Source: Spirosomataceae bacterium TFI 002
GTDB taxonomy: Bacteria > Bacteroidota > Bacteroidia > Cytophagales > Spirosomataceae
Length of the DNA: 64,000 bases
Assembly (NCBI GenBank): GCA_900230115.1
Contig: LT907983.1
Coordinates: 5,130,774 to 5,194,773, forward strand
Direction of reading: 5' to 3'
In this document: positions 16,010-25,229 of the stretch, one piece after another
Numbering within the stretch: position 1 is the first letter of the stretch
Layout of the letters: every line of letters begins with the position of its first letter
Notes under the pieces: model-generated
What the model saw: the letters and a program-made list of their open reading frames with translations, nothing else
What the model was told of the DNA's origin: nothing
The model's database searches: none
Program-made: the position numbers and the translations under genes

Positions 16010-17434
16010 TTAGTAATCTACTCTTCCTAATTCTCTTCTATTTTTGCCGGGGCTGTCGGTAAGGTCATCACCGAGATCTTCTCTAGCTTCTTTTGCAATT
16101 TGTTCCAATCGTTTTGTAACCTCTGGAAAGTCAAATTGAAGGTTATACCTTTCACCTGGATCACGTCTCAAATCATACAATCCGCCTTGATTGTTGAAGT
16201 TTTCGTTTCCACCACCAGGAATTCCGTCTTTTCCAGGCTTAAATCCTTCATTTGTTCTACCAGGGTGTGGAAATACAAGTTTCCAATCTCCATGACGAAC
16301 GGCTTCTAGGCTATTTCTTCGATAGTAATACAAAAATGTATCTCGTGGCTTCGCATTCAAGTCACCTTTTAAATTGGCTAATAGACTAACGCCATCAATA
16401 CGCTTTTGAGGTAAATTAGCTCCTGTTGCTTCTACAATTGTGGGTAATATGTCGATACCTGCTGCCATGTTATTTGAAACTTTCCCTGCCGGTATAGTTC
16501 CTGTCCACTCCATGAGGCATGGAACACGCTGACCACCTTCGTAGGTAGTTCCTTTTCCTTCTCTAAATCCACCAGCACTACCTGCATGATTACCGTAAGA
16601 AAGCCATGGGCCATTATCAGATGTTACAATAAGTAGGGTATTTTTGTCCAAATCAAGTTCTTTCAAAGTCCTTCGTATTTCACCAATACTCCAATCTAAC
16701 TCCATGATCACATCGCCATAAAGTCCTTGTTCAGACTTTCCTTTGAATTTATCAGAGACAAAAAGTGGCACGTGTGGCATAGGATGAGCCAAATACGCAA
16801 AGAAAGGTTTGTTCTTGTTTTTTTTGATAAAGTTGATTGTACGCTCTGTAAACCAAGTAGTGAATTGGCTTTGATCCGGATTTGTTTCAACGGTCTCATT
16901 GCCACCTATCAATGGTAATGGAGGATAGTAGTTTTTATTAACTGGATGATTAGGCCACATATCGTTGGAGTAGGGGATTCCAAAATATTCGTCGAAACCA
17001 TGTTGCATTGGTAGAAACTCTTTTTGAAAACCTAAATGCCATTTCCCATATGCAGCTGTTGCATAACCTTTTGCTCTTAATAGTTCAGCAATAGTTTCTT
17101 CATCTGGATTTATTCCAGTTTTGGCGGTATGATCCGTAGCTCCTCTAAAACCAATTCTATTGGGATAGCAACCTGTGAGTAAGCCTGCTCTTGACGCAGT
17201 ACAAACAGCTTGTGGTGAATAATAGTGAGAAAAGAACATTCCTTTGCTCGCCATGTCGTCAAAATTAGGTGTTCTATATCCCACAGCACCTGTTCGACCC
17301 AAATCGCCAAAGCCAAGATCATCGATGTAGATGAGTACAACATTAGGAGGAGTGCTTTCTTTCTTATGTTGAAAGGCTATGAAAATAATGGCGACTATAC
17401 CAAATAACGAAAATAGGATGAGTCTTCTTTGCAT
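16010..17434 (-). CDS. Sulfatase (S1 family, arylsulfatase-like)
   Basis: This enzyme of about 474 residues hydrolyses sulfate esters. VVLIYIDDLGFGDLG supplies the metal-binding aspartates. CTASRAGLLTG contains Cys78, converted to formylglycine, with Ala in place of the usual Pro (C-x-A-S-R is accepted in the family). KWHLG, HPMPHVPL and SDNGPW follow as expected. The N-terminus (RRLILFSLFGIVAIIFIAF) is a signal or membrane anchor without a lipobox. ATG 17434 is preferred to the upstream TTG at 17446. It is similar to the sulfatase at 22190 (both have EFLP and GIPYSNDM), suggesting duplication. A gap of about 150 bp separates it from GH20 upstream. A maturase is not in the window. Confidence 0.92.
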   Translation of the reverse strand: MQRRLILFSLFGIVAIIFIAFQHKKESTPPNVVLIYIDDLGFGDLGRTGAVGYRTPNFDDMASKGMFFSHYYSPQAVCTASRAGLLTGCYPNRIGFRGATDHTAKTGINPDEETIAELLRAKGYATAAYGKWHLGFQKEFLPMQHGFDEYFGIPYSNDMWPNHPVNKNYYPPLPLIGGNETVETNPDQSQFTTWFTERTINFIKKNKNKPFFAYLAHPMPHVPLFVSDKFKGKSEQGLYGDVIMELDWSIGEIRRTLKELDLDKNTLLIVTSDNGPWLSYGNHAGSAGGFREGKGTTYEGGQRVPCLMEWTGTIPAGKVSNNMAAGIDILPTIVEATGANLPQKRIDGVSLLANLKGDLNAKPRDTFLYYYRRNSLEAVRHGDWKLVFPHPGRTNEGFKPGKDGIPGGGNENFNNQGGLYDLRRDPGERYNLQFDFPEVTKRLEQIAKEAREDLGDDLTDSPGKNRRELGRVDY

Positions 17435-17584
17435 AATATCAATCAAAATCGAAATTAATAAATTATTTTAATAATTATAATGAATGTATAAGTCTTACCA
17501 CATTAATATAATTAAATCTTGTGTTAGACTATTTTTCTAATATCAAAAGAAACGTAAAACCAGTTTTAAGTTTTGATATTCTTC

Positions 17585-19132
17585 TTACTTCAGCATTTCA
17601 GCCGAAAAGTCATGACCTATCAATAAGCTATCTTGACTATTATCATTAATGAGTTTACTTAATTTACCATCTAAATAGTCCATTCTATGCATCATTTCAT
17701 CGTAAGAAATTTTTTCAGTGGTATTCCATATTCTTTCAGAGAAAGCTGGTAATCGTTTTCTTAAACTCGGTATTTCTACCTCTTCAGATTGCTCCCAACT
17801 ACACATTTGTGCTCCTTTTATGAGTTCAGTTTTTTCCAGCTGTATAGGTATGATAGATGGTGCCTTGTCAAACCAGTTTTCCCAACGCCATAAGTTCCAG
17901 TTATAGATTGTTTTGGGAGACCATTTCTTTTGATTTACAACATATAGTGGTTTCCATGAGGTATTTATGACAGAATATCCATCTTCGATGAGATGATTTG
18001 GTAGATACCTGTTTGTTTCAAATTCGTAAACCAAAATGTCTTTTGGAATTTTTACTTTACCCTCACGTCCAAATCCTTCCCACACGCACATTTGCTTACC
18101 GTGCTTTTTTACAATTTCATTCATTCTGACTATAAAGTGACGATATAGTTCATGAACATCATCACCAAGTTCCCGCGAAATCATGTATTCTTTGACTTTG
18201 GGATCGTCCATAACCTTATCAAAAATCGCTTCGTCTCCACCAATGTGGAAATAAGGAGTGCTCTTGAAAATAGCAGCCGTTTCTCCAATTATTTGATCTA
18301 AAGCATTATAAGCCTCCTCGTTACCCATATTAATAATCCAAGGATTGATTGCTCTGTCCTTGATACCGAAAATTTCAGGATACTTTTCAACAAATGGACT
18401 TGAATGCCCGGGGATATCAATTTCTGGAATTATAGTTACTCCTCTTTCTGTTGCGTAGTTTTCAAGTGCAGTAAGATCGTCAAAAGAATAATGTTTATCA
18501 GGTGTACTCAGCTTAGGAAACGCTTTAGAGGGTAAAGTGTACAATTGATAGTCGGTAAAATGTAATTGTACTTTATCAATTTTGTAAAAAGCGGCCAAGT
18601 TTATTAACTTCTTAAGCGTTTCGACCGAATGCCATCTTCTGGCAACGTCTATCATTAAACCTCTATACGAAGCATCAGGACTGTCTTTTATACTTAAAAT
18701 TGGAAACGCAAGCTGTCCATCTATACTTTCAACAAGTTGTAGAAGCGTGTTTTTAGCTTGTAATAAAGCGTTAAAGGAACCAGCTTTAACATCAACAATT
18801 TTATCTATACTTATTTCATATTGAGACAGTGACAAGCTATTATTTATTTCAAACTGAATATCAGCTTTATTGTCGTTTTCATTGCTAACTGGGATTTTGA
18901 GACCACTAATGCTTTCTATTTCTTCAGAAAAAAGCTCAAGCATTGGAGCTAAACTCGCATCTTCTGCGTAACAAGAACTTTCACCCGACAATACCAACGT
19001 TTTCTCCTCATTAATAAGCTCTTTTGGACTTGGTAAAATATTTATTTCAGCACTTTCATTTATAACAGACGTAGTGCTGTCACAAGAAAGAAGGAATAAT
19101 GATCCTAATATTAAATAGCCGTATTTTTTCAT
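17585..19132 (-). CDS. GH20 beta-N-acetylhexosaminidase lipoprotein
   Basis: This 515-residue enzyme removes terminal GlcNAc or GalNAc from glycans by substrate-assisted catalysis. A lipoprotein signal ends LFLLSC (Cys17). Residues about 28-150 form the GH20 N-terminal alpha+beta domain. The TIM barrel starts at YRGLMIDVARRWHSVETLK. YFHIGGDEAIF holds the catalytic pair Asp300-Glu301, and PEIDIPGHSSPF is the usual neighbouring strand. It follows the sulfatase upstream with only 2 bp between genes, so desulfation and hexosamine release are coupled. The exact linkage is unknown. Confidence 0.94.
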   Translation of the reverse strand: MKKYGYLILGSLFLLSCDSTTSVINESAEINILPSPKELINEEKTLVLSGESSCYAEDASLAPMLELFSEEIESISGLKIPVSNENDNKADIQFEINNSLSLSQYEISIDKIVDVKAGSFNALLQAKNTLLQLVESIDGQLAFPILSIKDSPDASYRGLMIDVARRWHSVETLKKLINLAAFYKIDKVQLHFTDYQLYTLPSKAFPKLSTPDKHYSFDDLTALENYATERGVTIIPEIDIPGHSSPFVEKYPEIFGIKDRAINPWIINMGNEEAYNALDQIIGETAAIFKSTPYFHIGGDEAIFDKVMDDPKVKEYMISRELGDDVHELYRHFIVRMNEIVKKHGKQMCVWEGFGREGKVKIPKDILVYEFETNRYLPNHLIEDGYSVINTSWKPLYVVNQKKWSPKTIYNWNLWRWENWFDKAPSIIPIQLEKTELIKGAQMCSWEQSEEVEIPSLRKRLPAFSERIWNTTEKISYDEMMHRMDYLDGKLSKLINDNSQDSLLIGHDFSAEMLK

Positions 19133-19134
19133 AT

Positions 19135-20655
19135 TTACCAGTTCTGCTTTATTATTTCTTTGATGATATCGCTTTCAACTTCTTCGTCATTTTGCTCTTC
19201 TTTTAGAGCTTTTAATCTCTTTTTTAAATCAACTATAGTATTTGCATAAGTGGAGTCATTTATGGCATTATGAAGCTCATTTGGATCTTTTTCTAAATCG
19301 TAAAATTCCCAACTTGGAGGGTAATCCATTTTGTCTCTTGTTTTTGCCTCTCGAGATTGACCATAAAAGAATACTAATTTGTACTTATCGGTTCTTATTC
19401 CAAAATGTGCAGGACGTTTTGGTTCATTACTCCAGTATCGATAATACATATCTTTTCTCCACTCAAATGCTGAGTTTCCATTCAAGTTTTGTCTGAAACT
19501 CTTTCCTTGCATTTTGGCAGGTTGGTCAGCTCCAGCATAATCCAATAATAAGGAGGGGAAGTCAATATTGAGAATAATGTCTTCTATTCTTGTTCCTTTA
19601 TTGAGCTCTTTGGGATAACAAATTACAAATGGCATTCTCAAAGAAGGTTCGTAAATAAAACGCTTGTCGAAGAAGCTATGCTCACCCAAAAAATATCCCT
19701 GATCTGCCGTATAAATAATGACAGTATTATCAAACTCTCCTGTGCTTTTAAGATGTTCAATCAATTTGCCGATGTTGTCATCTATGGCGGCACCACTTCG
19801 CAAAAAGTCCTTAATAAATTTCTGATACGTAAGTTTCCGCAACTCAACAGGATCGCTAGTATTGGGTTTGAAAGGCTCACCTGGATATTTTTTGTTTTTA
19901 TCATTAAGGTATCTTTTGGTTAAAATATCAAGAGACCATCCATCATGGCTTCTTCCAGTACTTGCTGCTCCTTTGTCATCAAAACCTACGGGGTAGGGGA
20001 TTTCAACATCGTTTAGATAATCATTATACCGCTCTGGATAATAAAATGGTTCATGAGTAGCTTTAAAGTGAGTAAACAACATAAATGGCTTTGCTTTATC
20101 TCTTCTTTCAAGCCATTTGATCGACTGGTCTGCAATGACATCAGTAGAATATCCTAAGTAAACCTTGCCACCGGCATCACCATCTTTCCAATTATCCTTG
20201 GTCTTTAGAATGGGGTCAATATACCTTCCTTGACCTGGCAAAACCATATAGTGATCAAAGCCCGTAGGTTCTTTCTTGAGGTGCCATTTTCCAACAATAG
20301 CAGTTTCGTAACCATTTTGCTGCATAAGCTTAGCTACATTTAGGCTATCGGGATGGTAAGAGCCACTTAGGTCATAGACGCCATTGAAATGACTATATTG
20401 TCCACTTAAAATTGAAGCACGACTAGGAACACAAATTGAATTATTGCAAAAGGCATTGTTAAGAACAACACCTTCACTAGCAAGCCGTTTAATATTTTCA
20501 TTTTTGACATAATCTTGCAAAACGCCGCCATAAATACCCCATGCCTGAGATGTATGATCATCACTCATGATGAACAATATGTTGGGCTTTTCAGCTGGTT
20601 TGGAACAAGAAAAAGAAATGAAAATGCTTAGGAAGAATAGTGTTAAATACTTCAA
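19135..20655 (-). CDS. Sulfatase lipoprotein (S1 family; resembles N-acetylglucosamine-6-sulfatase/mucin-desulfating type)
   Basis: The sulfatase core is complete: PNILFIMSDDHTSQAWGIYG, CVPSRASILSGQY (formylglycine Cys75 from the chosen start), VGKWHLKKEPTGFDHY, and YTADQGYFLGEHSFFDKR. The GFDHYMVLPGQGRYIDP segment is typical of the sulfatases annotated as GlcNAc-6-sulfatase or mucin-desulfating sulfatase; that substrate is inference. There is no ATG near the front. The frame is open to a TTG at 20715, but TTG at 20655 gives a compact lipoprotein signal (KYLTLFFLSIFISFSC), so I prefer it. It ends 2 bp before GH20 and follows the pentapeptide gene. Confidence 0.9.
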   Translation of the reverse strand: MKYLTLFFLSIFISFSCSKPAEKPNILFIMSDDHTSQAWGIYGGVLQDYVKNENIKRLASEGVVLNNAFCNNSICVPSRASILSGQYSHFNGVYDLSGSYHPDSLNVAKLMQQNGYETAIVGKWHLKKEPTGFDHYMVLPGQGRYIDPILKTKDNWKDGDAGGKVYLGYSTDVIADQSIKWLERRDKAKPFMLFTHFKATHEPFYYPERYNDYLNDVEIPYPVGFDDKGAASTGRSHDGWSLDILTKRYLNDKNKKYPGEPFKPNTSDPVELRKLTYQKFIKDFLRSGAAIDDNIGKLIEHLKSTGEFDNTVIIYTADQGYFLGEHSFFDKRFIYEPSLRMPFVICYPKELNKGTRIEDIILNIDFPSLLLDYAGADQPAKMQGKSFRQNLNGNSAFEWRKDMYYRYWSNEPKRPAHFGIRTDKYKLVFFYGQSREAKTRDKMDYPPSWEFYDLEKDPNELHNAINDSTYANTIVDLKKRLKALKEEQNDEEVESDIIKEIIKQNW

Positions 20656-20727
20656 ATACTTATGATTTATAGGGTTGAAACAATCTTGAGAATTATTCAA
20701 GAGATGATAAAACAAATTAATATAAAT

Positions 20728-21300
20728 TTAGCTGATCTTTAAACCAAACTTTTGAACTAATCCAGGCAGTTGATCTATTGACATTTGTGCACCTTTCAAT
20801 TTGTTGCGTTCTGGGTCGAGTTGGATATTTTTTGCACCTCTAAAATCACATTGCTCTATAACACTATCCACAAAAATGGCCTTTTCGAGGTCACAGTTAA
20901 AGAAACTTGCTTGTTTTAGGTCTGCTGCTGTAAAGTCAACCTCTCGTAATTCGCATGATTCAAACTTGGTCTTTTTGAGCTTTAAACCATAAAAAGAACT
21001 AAGGTTAAGTGAACAATTGGAAAAATATAAAGTGAGTAAGAAAGAGTTGCATGAGTTAAAATTTAACCCGAGCAACTTACATGATTCAAACTTAACATCA
21101 TTAAAAACTGCACTTTTAAGATCAGCCATACTTAAGTTACATTCTGTAAAAGTACATTCATTGAAAGTAAGTAAAGAGAAATTGCTTTTGCTGAAGTCAC
21201 AATTTACAAAATCGCAGCAGTCGTATGTTGTTCTAGTAAAAACATGTTCTTGATAATTCTCATTTCGGATTTGTTTGCCCTCAATCGTGCTTTCAGCCAT
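20728..21300 (-). CDS. Pentapeptide repeat protein
   Basis: This 190-residue cytoplasmic protein consists of tandem pentapeptides, A(D/N)LXX-type and CXF-rich: CDFVNCDFSKSNFSLLTFNE, CNLSMADLKSAVF, CELREVDFTAADLKQASFFN. These should form a right-handed quadrilateral beta-helix. The size and layout resemble Qnr/McbG proteins, which protect DNA gyrase by DNA mimicry, but the surface charge and loops cannot be judged here. It lies between the esterase and a sulfatase, 3 bp and about 70 bp away on the same strand, so it is probably co-transcribed with glycan-degrading genes. That placement has no obvious explanation. Confidence 0.9.
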   Translation of the reverse strand: MAESTIEGKQIRNENYQEHVFTRTTYDCCDFVNCDFSKSNFSLLTFNECTFTECNLSMADLKSAVFNDVKFESCKLLGLNFNSCNSFLLTLYFSNCSLNLSSFYGLKLKKTKFESCELREVDFTAADLKQASFFNCDLEKAIFVDSVIEQCDFRGAKNIQLDPERNKLKGAQMSIDQLPGLVQKFGLKIS

Positions 21301-21303
21301 CTG

Positions 21304-22152
21304 TTACTCTATATTTATTTTGGGTTCGGTACTTAAAAAGCCTATCGACTGCAAGAATTGATCGGTTTCTAAGATCGTGTCTTTATACCATTCAAAATTA
21401 CTGTAATTAAAAAAGCCATGCTTAGCTTTTGGATATATTTTAAGTTTACATTTGGAACCCACTCTTTCCATTGATTTAGCAAAGTACTCGGCTGTTTCAG
21501 TAGGAATAAGTGCATCCTCATCACCTAAAAACAAAATGGTAGGAGGAGCCCCCTTTCGTATATTATGCATGGGAGAAAAATGAATGTATGATTCTCCTAT
21601 TCTTTCATATCCATAACCAGCAGGACCGTTATCTATTACAGGATTAAATAGTGCCAAAGCATTGGGAACAGGGCTAATAGACATATCGTCATTTCCATCA
21701 TTAAAATGACTGGTAAAAGCAGTTGCTGCTGCTAAATGTCCTCCAGCTGATCCACCTGCACCGATCAATTTATTGGCATCTATGTTAAGTGAAATCGCAT
21801 TTTTCCGAATATACCTCATTGCAGAGTTAGCATCTTCAAGCGATACGAATGGACTGGTACCGTGAATGTTTTTGACACGATATTCAACCAAAAAACATGA
21901 AATGCCTCTTTGAGAAAAGTATTTAGCATGTGTTTCAAATTGCTTGACTGACCCACTATTCCATCCACCGCCAAAAAAGAAAACCATCGCCGGACTATTA
22001 TCAACTTTGGAAGGATAGTGATGAAGGTACAGTTCAGTCGTTTCTATGTTTTTATAAAGTATTTTTTCCTGTGCATAGCTAGTGATTGTTACTAATACAA
22101 GGAGTAGAAGTTTAGTAATAGTCATTGGAAAATGAGATATTATAATTTTCAT
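21304..22152 (-). CDS. Secreted alpha/beta-hydrolase (esterase/lipase, HSL-like)
   Basis: This 282-residue protein has a signal peptide (MTITKLLLLVLVTITSYAQ). AMVFFFGGGWNSGS forms the oxyanion-hole region and AGGSAGGHLAAATAF carries nucleophile Ser135. LGDEDALIPTETAEYF supplies the acid and KAKHGFFN the His. This set resembles the acetyl-esterase branch (Aes/HSL). ATG 22152 clears the upstream sulfatase stop by 37 bp; the longer ATG at 22218 would overlap it. The position in a sulfatase/GH20 operon suggests removal of O-acetyl groups from the glycan, which is inference. Confidence 0.87.
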   Translation of the reverse strand: MKIIISHFPMTITKLLLLVLVTITSYAQEKILYKNIETTELYLHHYPSKVDNSPAMVFFFGGGWNSGSVKQFETHAKYFSQRGISCFLVEYRVKNIHGTSPFVSLEDANSAMRYIRKNAISLNIDANKLIGAGGSAGGHLAAATAFTSHFNDGNDDMSISPVPNALALFNPVIDNGPAGYGYERIGESYIHFSPMHNIRKGAPPTILFLGDEDALIPTETAEYFAKSMERVGSKCKLKIYPKAKHGFFNYSNFEWYKDTILETDQFLQSIGFLSTEPKINIE

Positions 22153-22189
22153 GAAATAGTACTTTCTTTGAAAGAATAACTTTACCGTT

Positions 22190-23572
22190 TTAATTACCCA
22201 TTTTTCCAGTTTTCTCATGCTTGTTATTTAGGTATTCGTAGTGACTTTTATCTGAATTTGATCGTAATACTTGAGCTGGAGGAAGCTCACCTAGGGCTTT
22301 AAAAGCTGCATCTTTCTCTGCAAATAGCTTTATAGCCAAATCTTTTTGAGCGGGATACAAATTATTTGCTGAATGAATATCTGTACTTAAATCAAATAAT
22401 AAAGTATCATGAGCGGCAACTTCTTTCATTCCTCTGCTTCCTTTATATCCTTGATAGGGTTCTTTGATTTTATATTTTCCGCTGCGGTAGGCCTGCGGAT
22501 TGCCTTTATCAAAATAGATGTACGTTTGACTTTTCCGCTCTCCATTTCCAAGTAAAACTTCACTAAGGTCTTCGCCATCAATTTTTAGGTCGGCTGGGAT
22601 TGTAGCGTTTGACAATTTGGCAATAGTTGGAAACCAGTCCATTTGGCTTGCGATATTGTTGTAGACTTTTCCTGCAGGTATTTTTCCTTTCCACATCGCA
22701 ACAGTTGGAACTCTCATTCCACCTTCAAAAGTGTATTGTTTTCCTTCTCTTAGTGGTCCTGCTGACCCACCGTGATCTTCCATAACTAACCAAGGTCCAT
22801 TATCGCTAGAGAAAATAACCAAAGTGTTTTCTAATAAACCTTTTTCTTTCAATTTTGCTAAAACTTGCCCAACGCTCCAATCTAACTCTTGAATTACATC
22901 ACCATATAATCCTCGCTGAGATGTTCCTTCAAATTGCTCTGAGGCATAGATAGGTACATGTGGCATATTATGAGCTAGATATAGGAAAAATGGCTTTTCT
23001 GCATTGGAATCAATGAATTCTAAGGCCTTTTTAGTGTAGGTCTTTGTCGAATAGTGCTGATTTACCTCAAAGGAATCCACTTTGTTGTCTTGCATATATA
23101 CAACACTTGCCATATCATTGGAATAAGGTATTCCATAGTAAGAATCAAATCCTTGAGCTAGCGGTAAAAACTCTTCTCTATGACCGAGATGCCACTTTCC
23201 TACCATTCCTGTTACGTAGTTTCTTTGTTTCAAGAGTTCAGCAATAGTAAACTCGGAATTAGGCATCCCGGTAAAGCTTTCAGGGAAAAACACGCCATGT
23301 ATTCCCATTCGTTGTGGCAGCCTTCCTGTCATTAATGCGGCTCTTGATGGGCTACAAACATGGGAAGCAGAATAGAAATCAGTGAATTTTATACCTTCTT
23401 GTGCTATTTGGTCAATATTTGGTGTTGCAATGTCCGTTGCACCAAAACACCCAATGTCTCCGTAGCCGAGGTCATCAGCAAAAATATGAATGATATTGGG
23501 TGGCCTATTTTCTTCTTTAGGAGTACATGAAAATAAAGCGAGAGCCATAAAGGCTAATGTGAGTTGTTTCAT
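22190..23572 (-). CDS. Sulfatase lipoprotein (S1 family), first gene of the glycan operon
   Basis: This 460-residue sulfatase has a lipoprotein signal ending LALFSC (Cys16). IIHIFADDLGYGDIGCFG gives metal ligands and HVCSPSRAALMTGR the formylglycine Cys73 in a canonical C-x-P-S-R. KWHLGHREEFLPLAQGFDSY, HNMPHVPIY and FSSDNGPWLVMEDHGGS complete the core. It is related to the sulfatase at 16010 but has CSPSR in place of CTASR. As the first gene on the minus strand, its upstream 120 bp, shared with the divergent membrane-protein gene, should carry the operon promoter. The sulfated sugar is not predictable. Confidence 0.93.
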   Translation of the reverse strand: MKQLTLAFMALALFSCTPKEENRPPNIIHIFADDLGYGDIGCFGATDIATPNIDQIAQEGIKFTDFYSASHVCSPSRAALMTGRLPQRMGIHGVFFPESFTGMPNSEFTIAELLKQRNYVTGMVGKWHLGHREEFLPLAQGFDSYYGIPYSNDMASVVYMQDNKVDSFEVNQHYSTKTYTKKALEFIDSNAEKPFFLYLAHNMPHVPIYASEQFEGTSQRGLYGDVIQELDWSVGQVLAKLKEKGLLENTLVIFSSDNGPWLVMEDHGGSAGPLREGKQYTFEGGMRVPTVAMWKGKIPAGKVYNNIASQMDWFPTIAKLSNATIPADLKIDGEDLSEVLLGNGERKSQTYIYFDKGNPQAYRSGKYKIKEPYQGYKGSRGMKEVAAHDTLLFDLSTDIHSANNLYPAQKDLAIKLFAEKDAAFKALGELPPAQVLRSNSDKSHYEYLNNKHEKTGKMGN

Positions 23573-23696
23573 AAGGGTTGAATAAGATTGTTGCCCAAGT
23601 TAATCATTCCATTAAGTTTTGGAAAAAATACCATTCAAATAATACACAAGTATAATATCATTGGAATGAGATGTTAAAACTTACCATCTTTGCGGA

Positions 23697-24476
23697 ATGA
23701 ACACGTTTTGGTTAAAAATCCTTCTAATGCCGCTTATAATAGCCTTAGTTACGCTAGCATCAAGAAGATGGGGAAATATTGTAGGTGGGGTTATTGCTGG
23801 TATGCCTTGGGTAGGAGGGGCGGTATTACTTTTCATTGCCATCGAACAAGGAGAGAGTTTCGCATGGAATTCTCTTAGAGGTGTGATGGTAGGGCTCATT
23901 AGTTGGTTAGGATTTTGTGTTTCGTATATGATTGCTGGTCAGCGATTCAAGGCTTTTACAAGTATGATTATCAGTATGCTTGTATTCCTTTGCATTGGTG
24001 CATTATTTATGAATGTGACAAGTGTTTTTTCACCCATTGTGTGGTTTGTTATTCTATTATTAATGATTTCAATCGTATTGAAGTTTTTTCCAAAAGTAAA
24101 AGATACAAGCATACAAGAAGGAAGGCCCATCAAGTTTGAAATACCAATGCGAATGTTCATGATAACAGCCTTTGTCTTGGCTTTGACTTATTCTGCAAGT
24201 TTACTTGGTCCCACTTGGAGTGGAATTTTAACACCCTTTCCTGTCATTACTGCGGTTCTAGCTGTTTTTACACATTATGGACAAGGCATGCAACAAGTAC
24301 GACTTACATTTATGGGGATGTTTACAGGAGTTTTTGGCTTTTCAACTTTTTTGATATCTTTGGTTTATTTACTGCCAGCATATGGTATTGGAATTTCATT
24401 TGCTGTAGCATTATCAATCAATGTAGTCGCTGCCTTGATTGCTAAGTTGGTTTTTGAGAAACTAGGGGTTGTTTAA
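23697..24476 (+). CDS. Conserved integral membrane protein, unknown function
   Basis: This 259-residue protein has about eight hydrophobic helices and no signal peptide. The first (LKILLMPLIIALVTLASRRW) is followed by GNIVGGVIAGMPWVGGAVLL, resembling a GlpM-like half. A later segment (GPTWSGILTPFPVITAVLAV) repeats the Gly/Pro-rich pattern, suggesting an internal duplication typical of small transporters. It is divergent from the sulfatase operon and alone on its strand. No function can be assigned. Confidence 0.8.
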   Translation: MNTFWLKILLMPLIIALVTLASRRWGNIVGGVIAGMPWVGGAVLLFIAIEQGESFAWNSLRGVMVGLISWLGFCVSYMIAGQRFKAFTSMIISMLVFLCIGALFMNVTSVFSPIVWFVILLLMISIVLKFFPKVKDTSIQEGRPIKFEIPMRMFMITAFVLALTYSASLLGPTWSGILTPFPVITAVLAVFTHYGQGMQQVRLTFMGMFTGVFGFSTFLISLVYLLPAYGIGISFAVALSINVVAALIAKLVFEKLGVV

Positions 24477-24545
24477 CTTTGGGATACTTTGTTGCAAATT
24501 ACTCTCCTTATCAACTACAAGAAAGAATTTAAACTAGTTTGAGAA

Positions 24546-25229
24546 TTAATTAACCAATAAGTTTAGATCAAGTAACCTATTTTTCACCGCATAAACAACG
24601 AGACCAGCGGTGTTTTTTACTCCCGTTTTTTCAATGAGATTATTTCTATGCCCATCCACAGTTCTTACACTGATGAACAACTCTTCAGATATTTCGGTTG
24701 TAGTTTTTTGATCACAAATTAATTTTAAAACTTCTATTTCTCTAGGTGAAAGTAACGAAGGAGCATTATTTTGAATGAAAATTTTAGTGCGTTTTGAATT
24801 TACTTTATGAATCAAAGCTTGCTTTAATGCTTCGTTAAAAAAAAGCTCTTTTTCTAACACATGTCTGATAGCACTTTTCACTTCATCTGGTTCAGCGTTT
24901 TTGAACAAATAACCACTTATTCCTAGGTCAAGTAAGTGTGTAACAAAACGATTTTCACTATATACACTGAGGACGATAACTTTGATACTAGGGTAATTTT
25001 TATGAATTATTTTCATGGCGTCTACACCATTCAAAACGGGCATTGATAAATCAAGGATTATGATATCTGGCAAGATTTCAGTTGAGGACAAAAAATCTAA
25101 TAGCATTTGTCCATTATCTGCCTCAAATAAAAAGTTAAAGTCGGGTTCACGTTCTAGAATTGAGACAAGTCCTTTTCTGAAAAGTACTTGATCATCAGCA
25201 ATTGCGATATTTATGTTTTTCGTCTCCAT
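24546..25229 (-). CDS. NarL/FixJ-family response regulator
   Basis: This 227-residue protein has an N-terminal receiver domain (IAIADDQVLFRKGL acidic pocket; phospho-acceptor Asp60 in IIILDLSMPVLNG; IVLSVYSENR and SGYLFKNAEP carrying Thr/Lys-type switch residues). A C-terminal LuxR-type helix-turn-helix follows (LLSPREIEVLKLICDQKTTT to VRTVDGHRNNLIEKTG). It overlaps the kinase gene by 19 bp, so the pair is translationally coupled and presumably cognate. Target genes are not evident; the propeller kinase near 4 kb also lacks a regulator. Confidence 0.93.
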   Translation of the reverse strand: METKNINIAIADDQVLFRKGLVSILEREPDFNFLFEADNGQMLLDFLSSTEILPDIIILDLSMPVLNGVDAMKIIHKNYPSIKVIVLSVYSENRFVTHLLDLGISGYLFKNAEPDEVKSAIRHVLEKELFFNEALKQALIHKVNSKRTKIFIQNNAPSLLSPREIEVLKLICDQKTTTEISEELFISVRTVDGHRNNLIEKTGVKNTAGLVVYAVKNRLLDLNLLVN

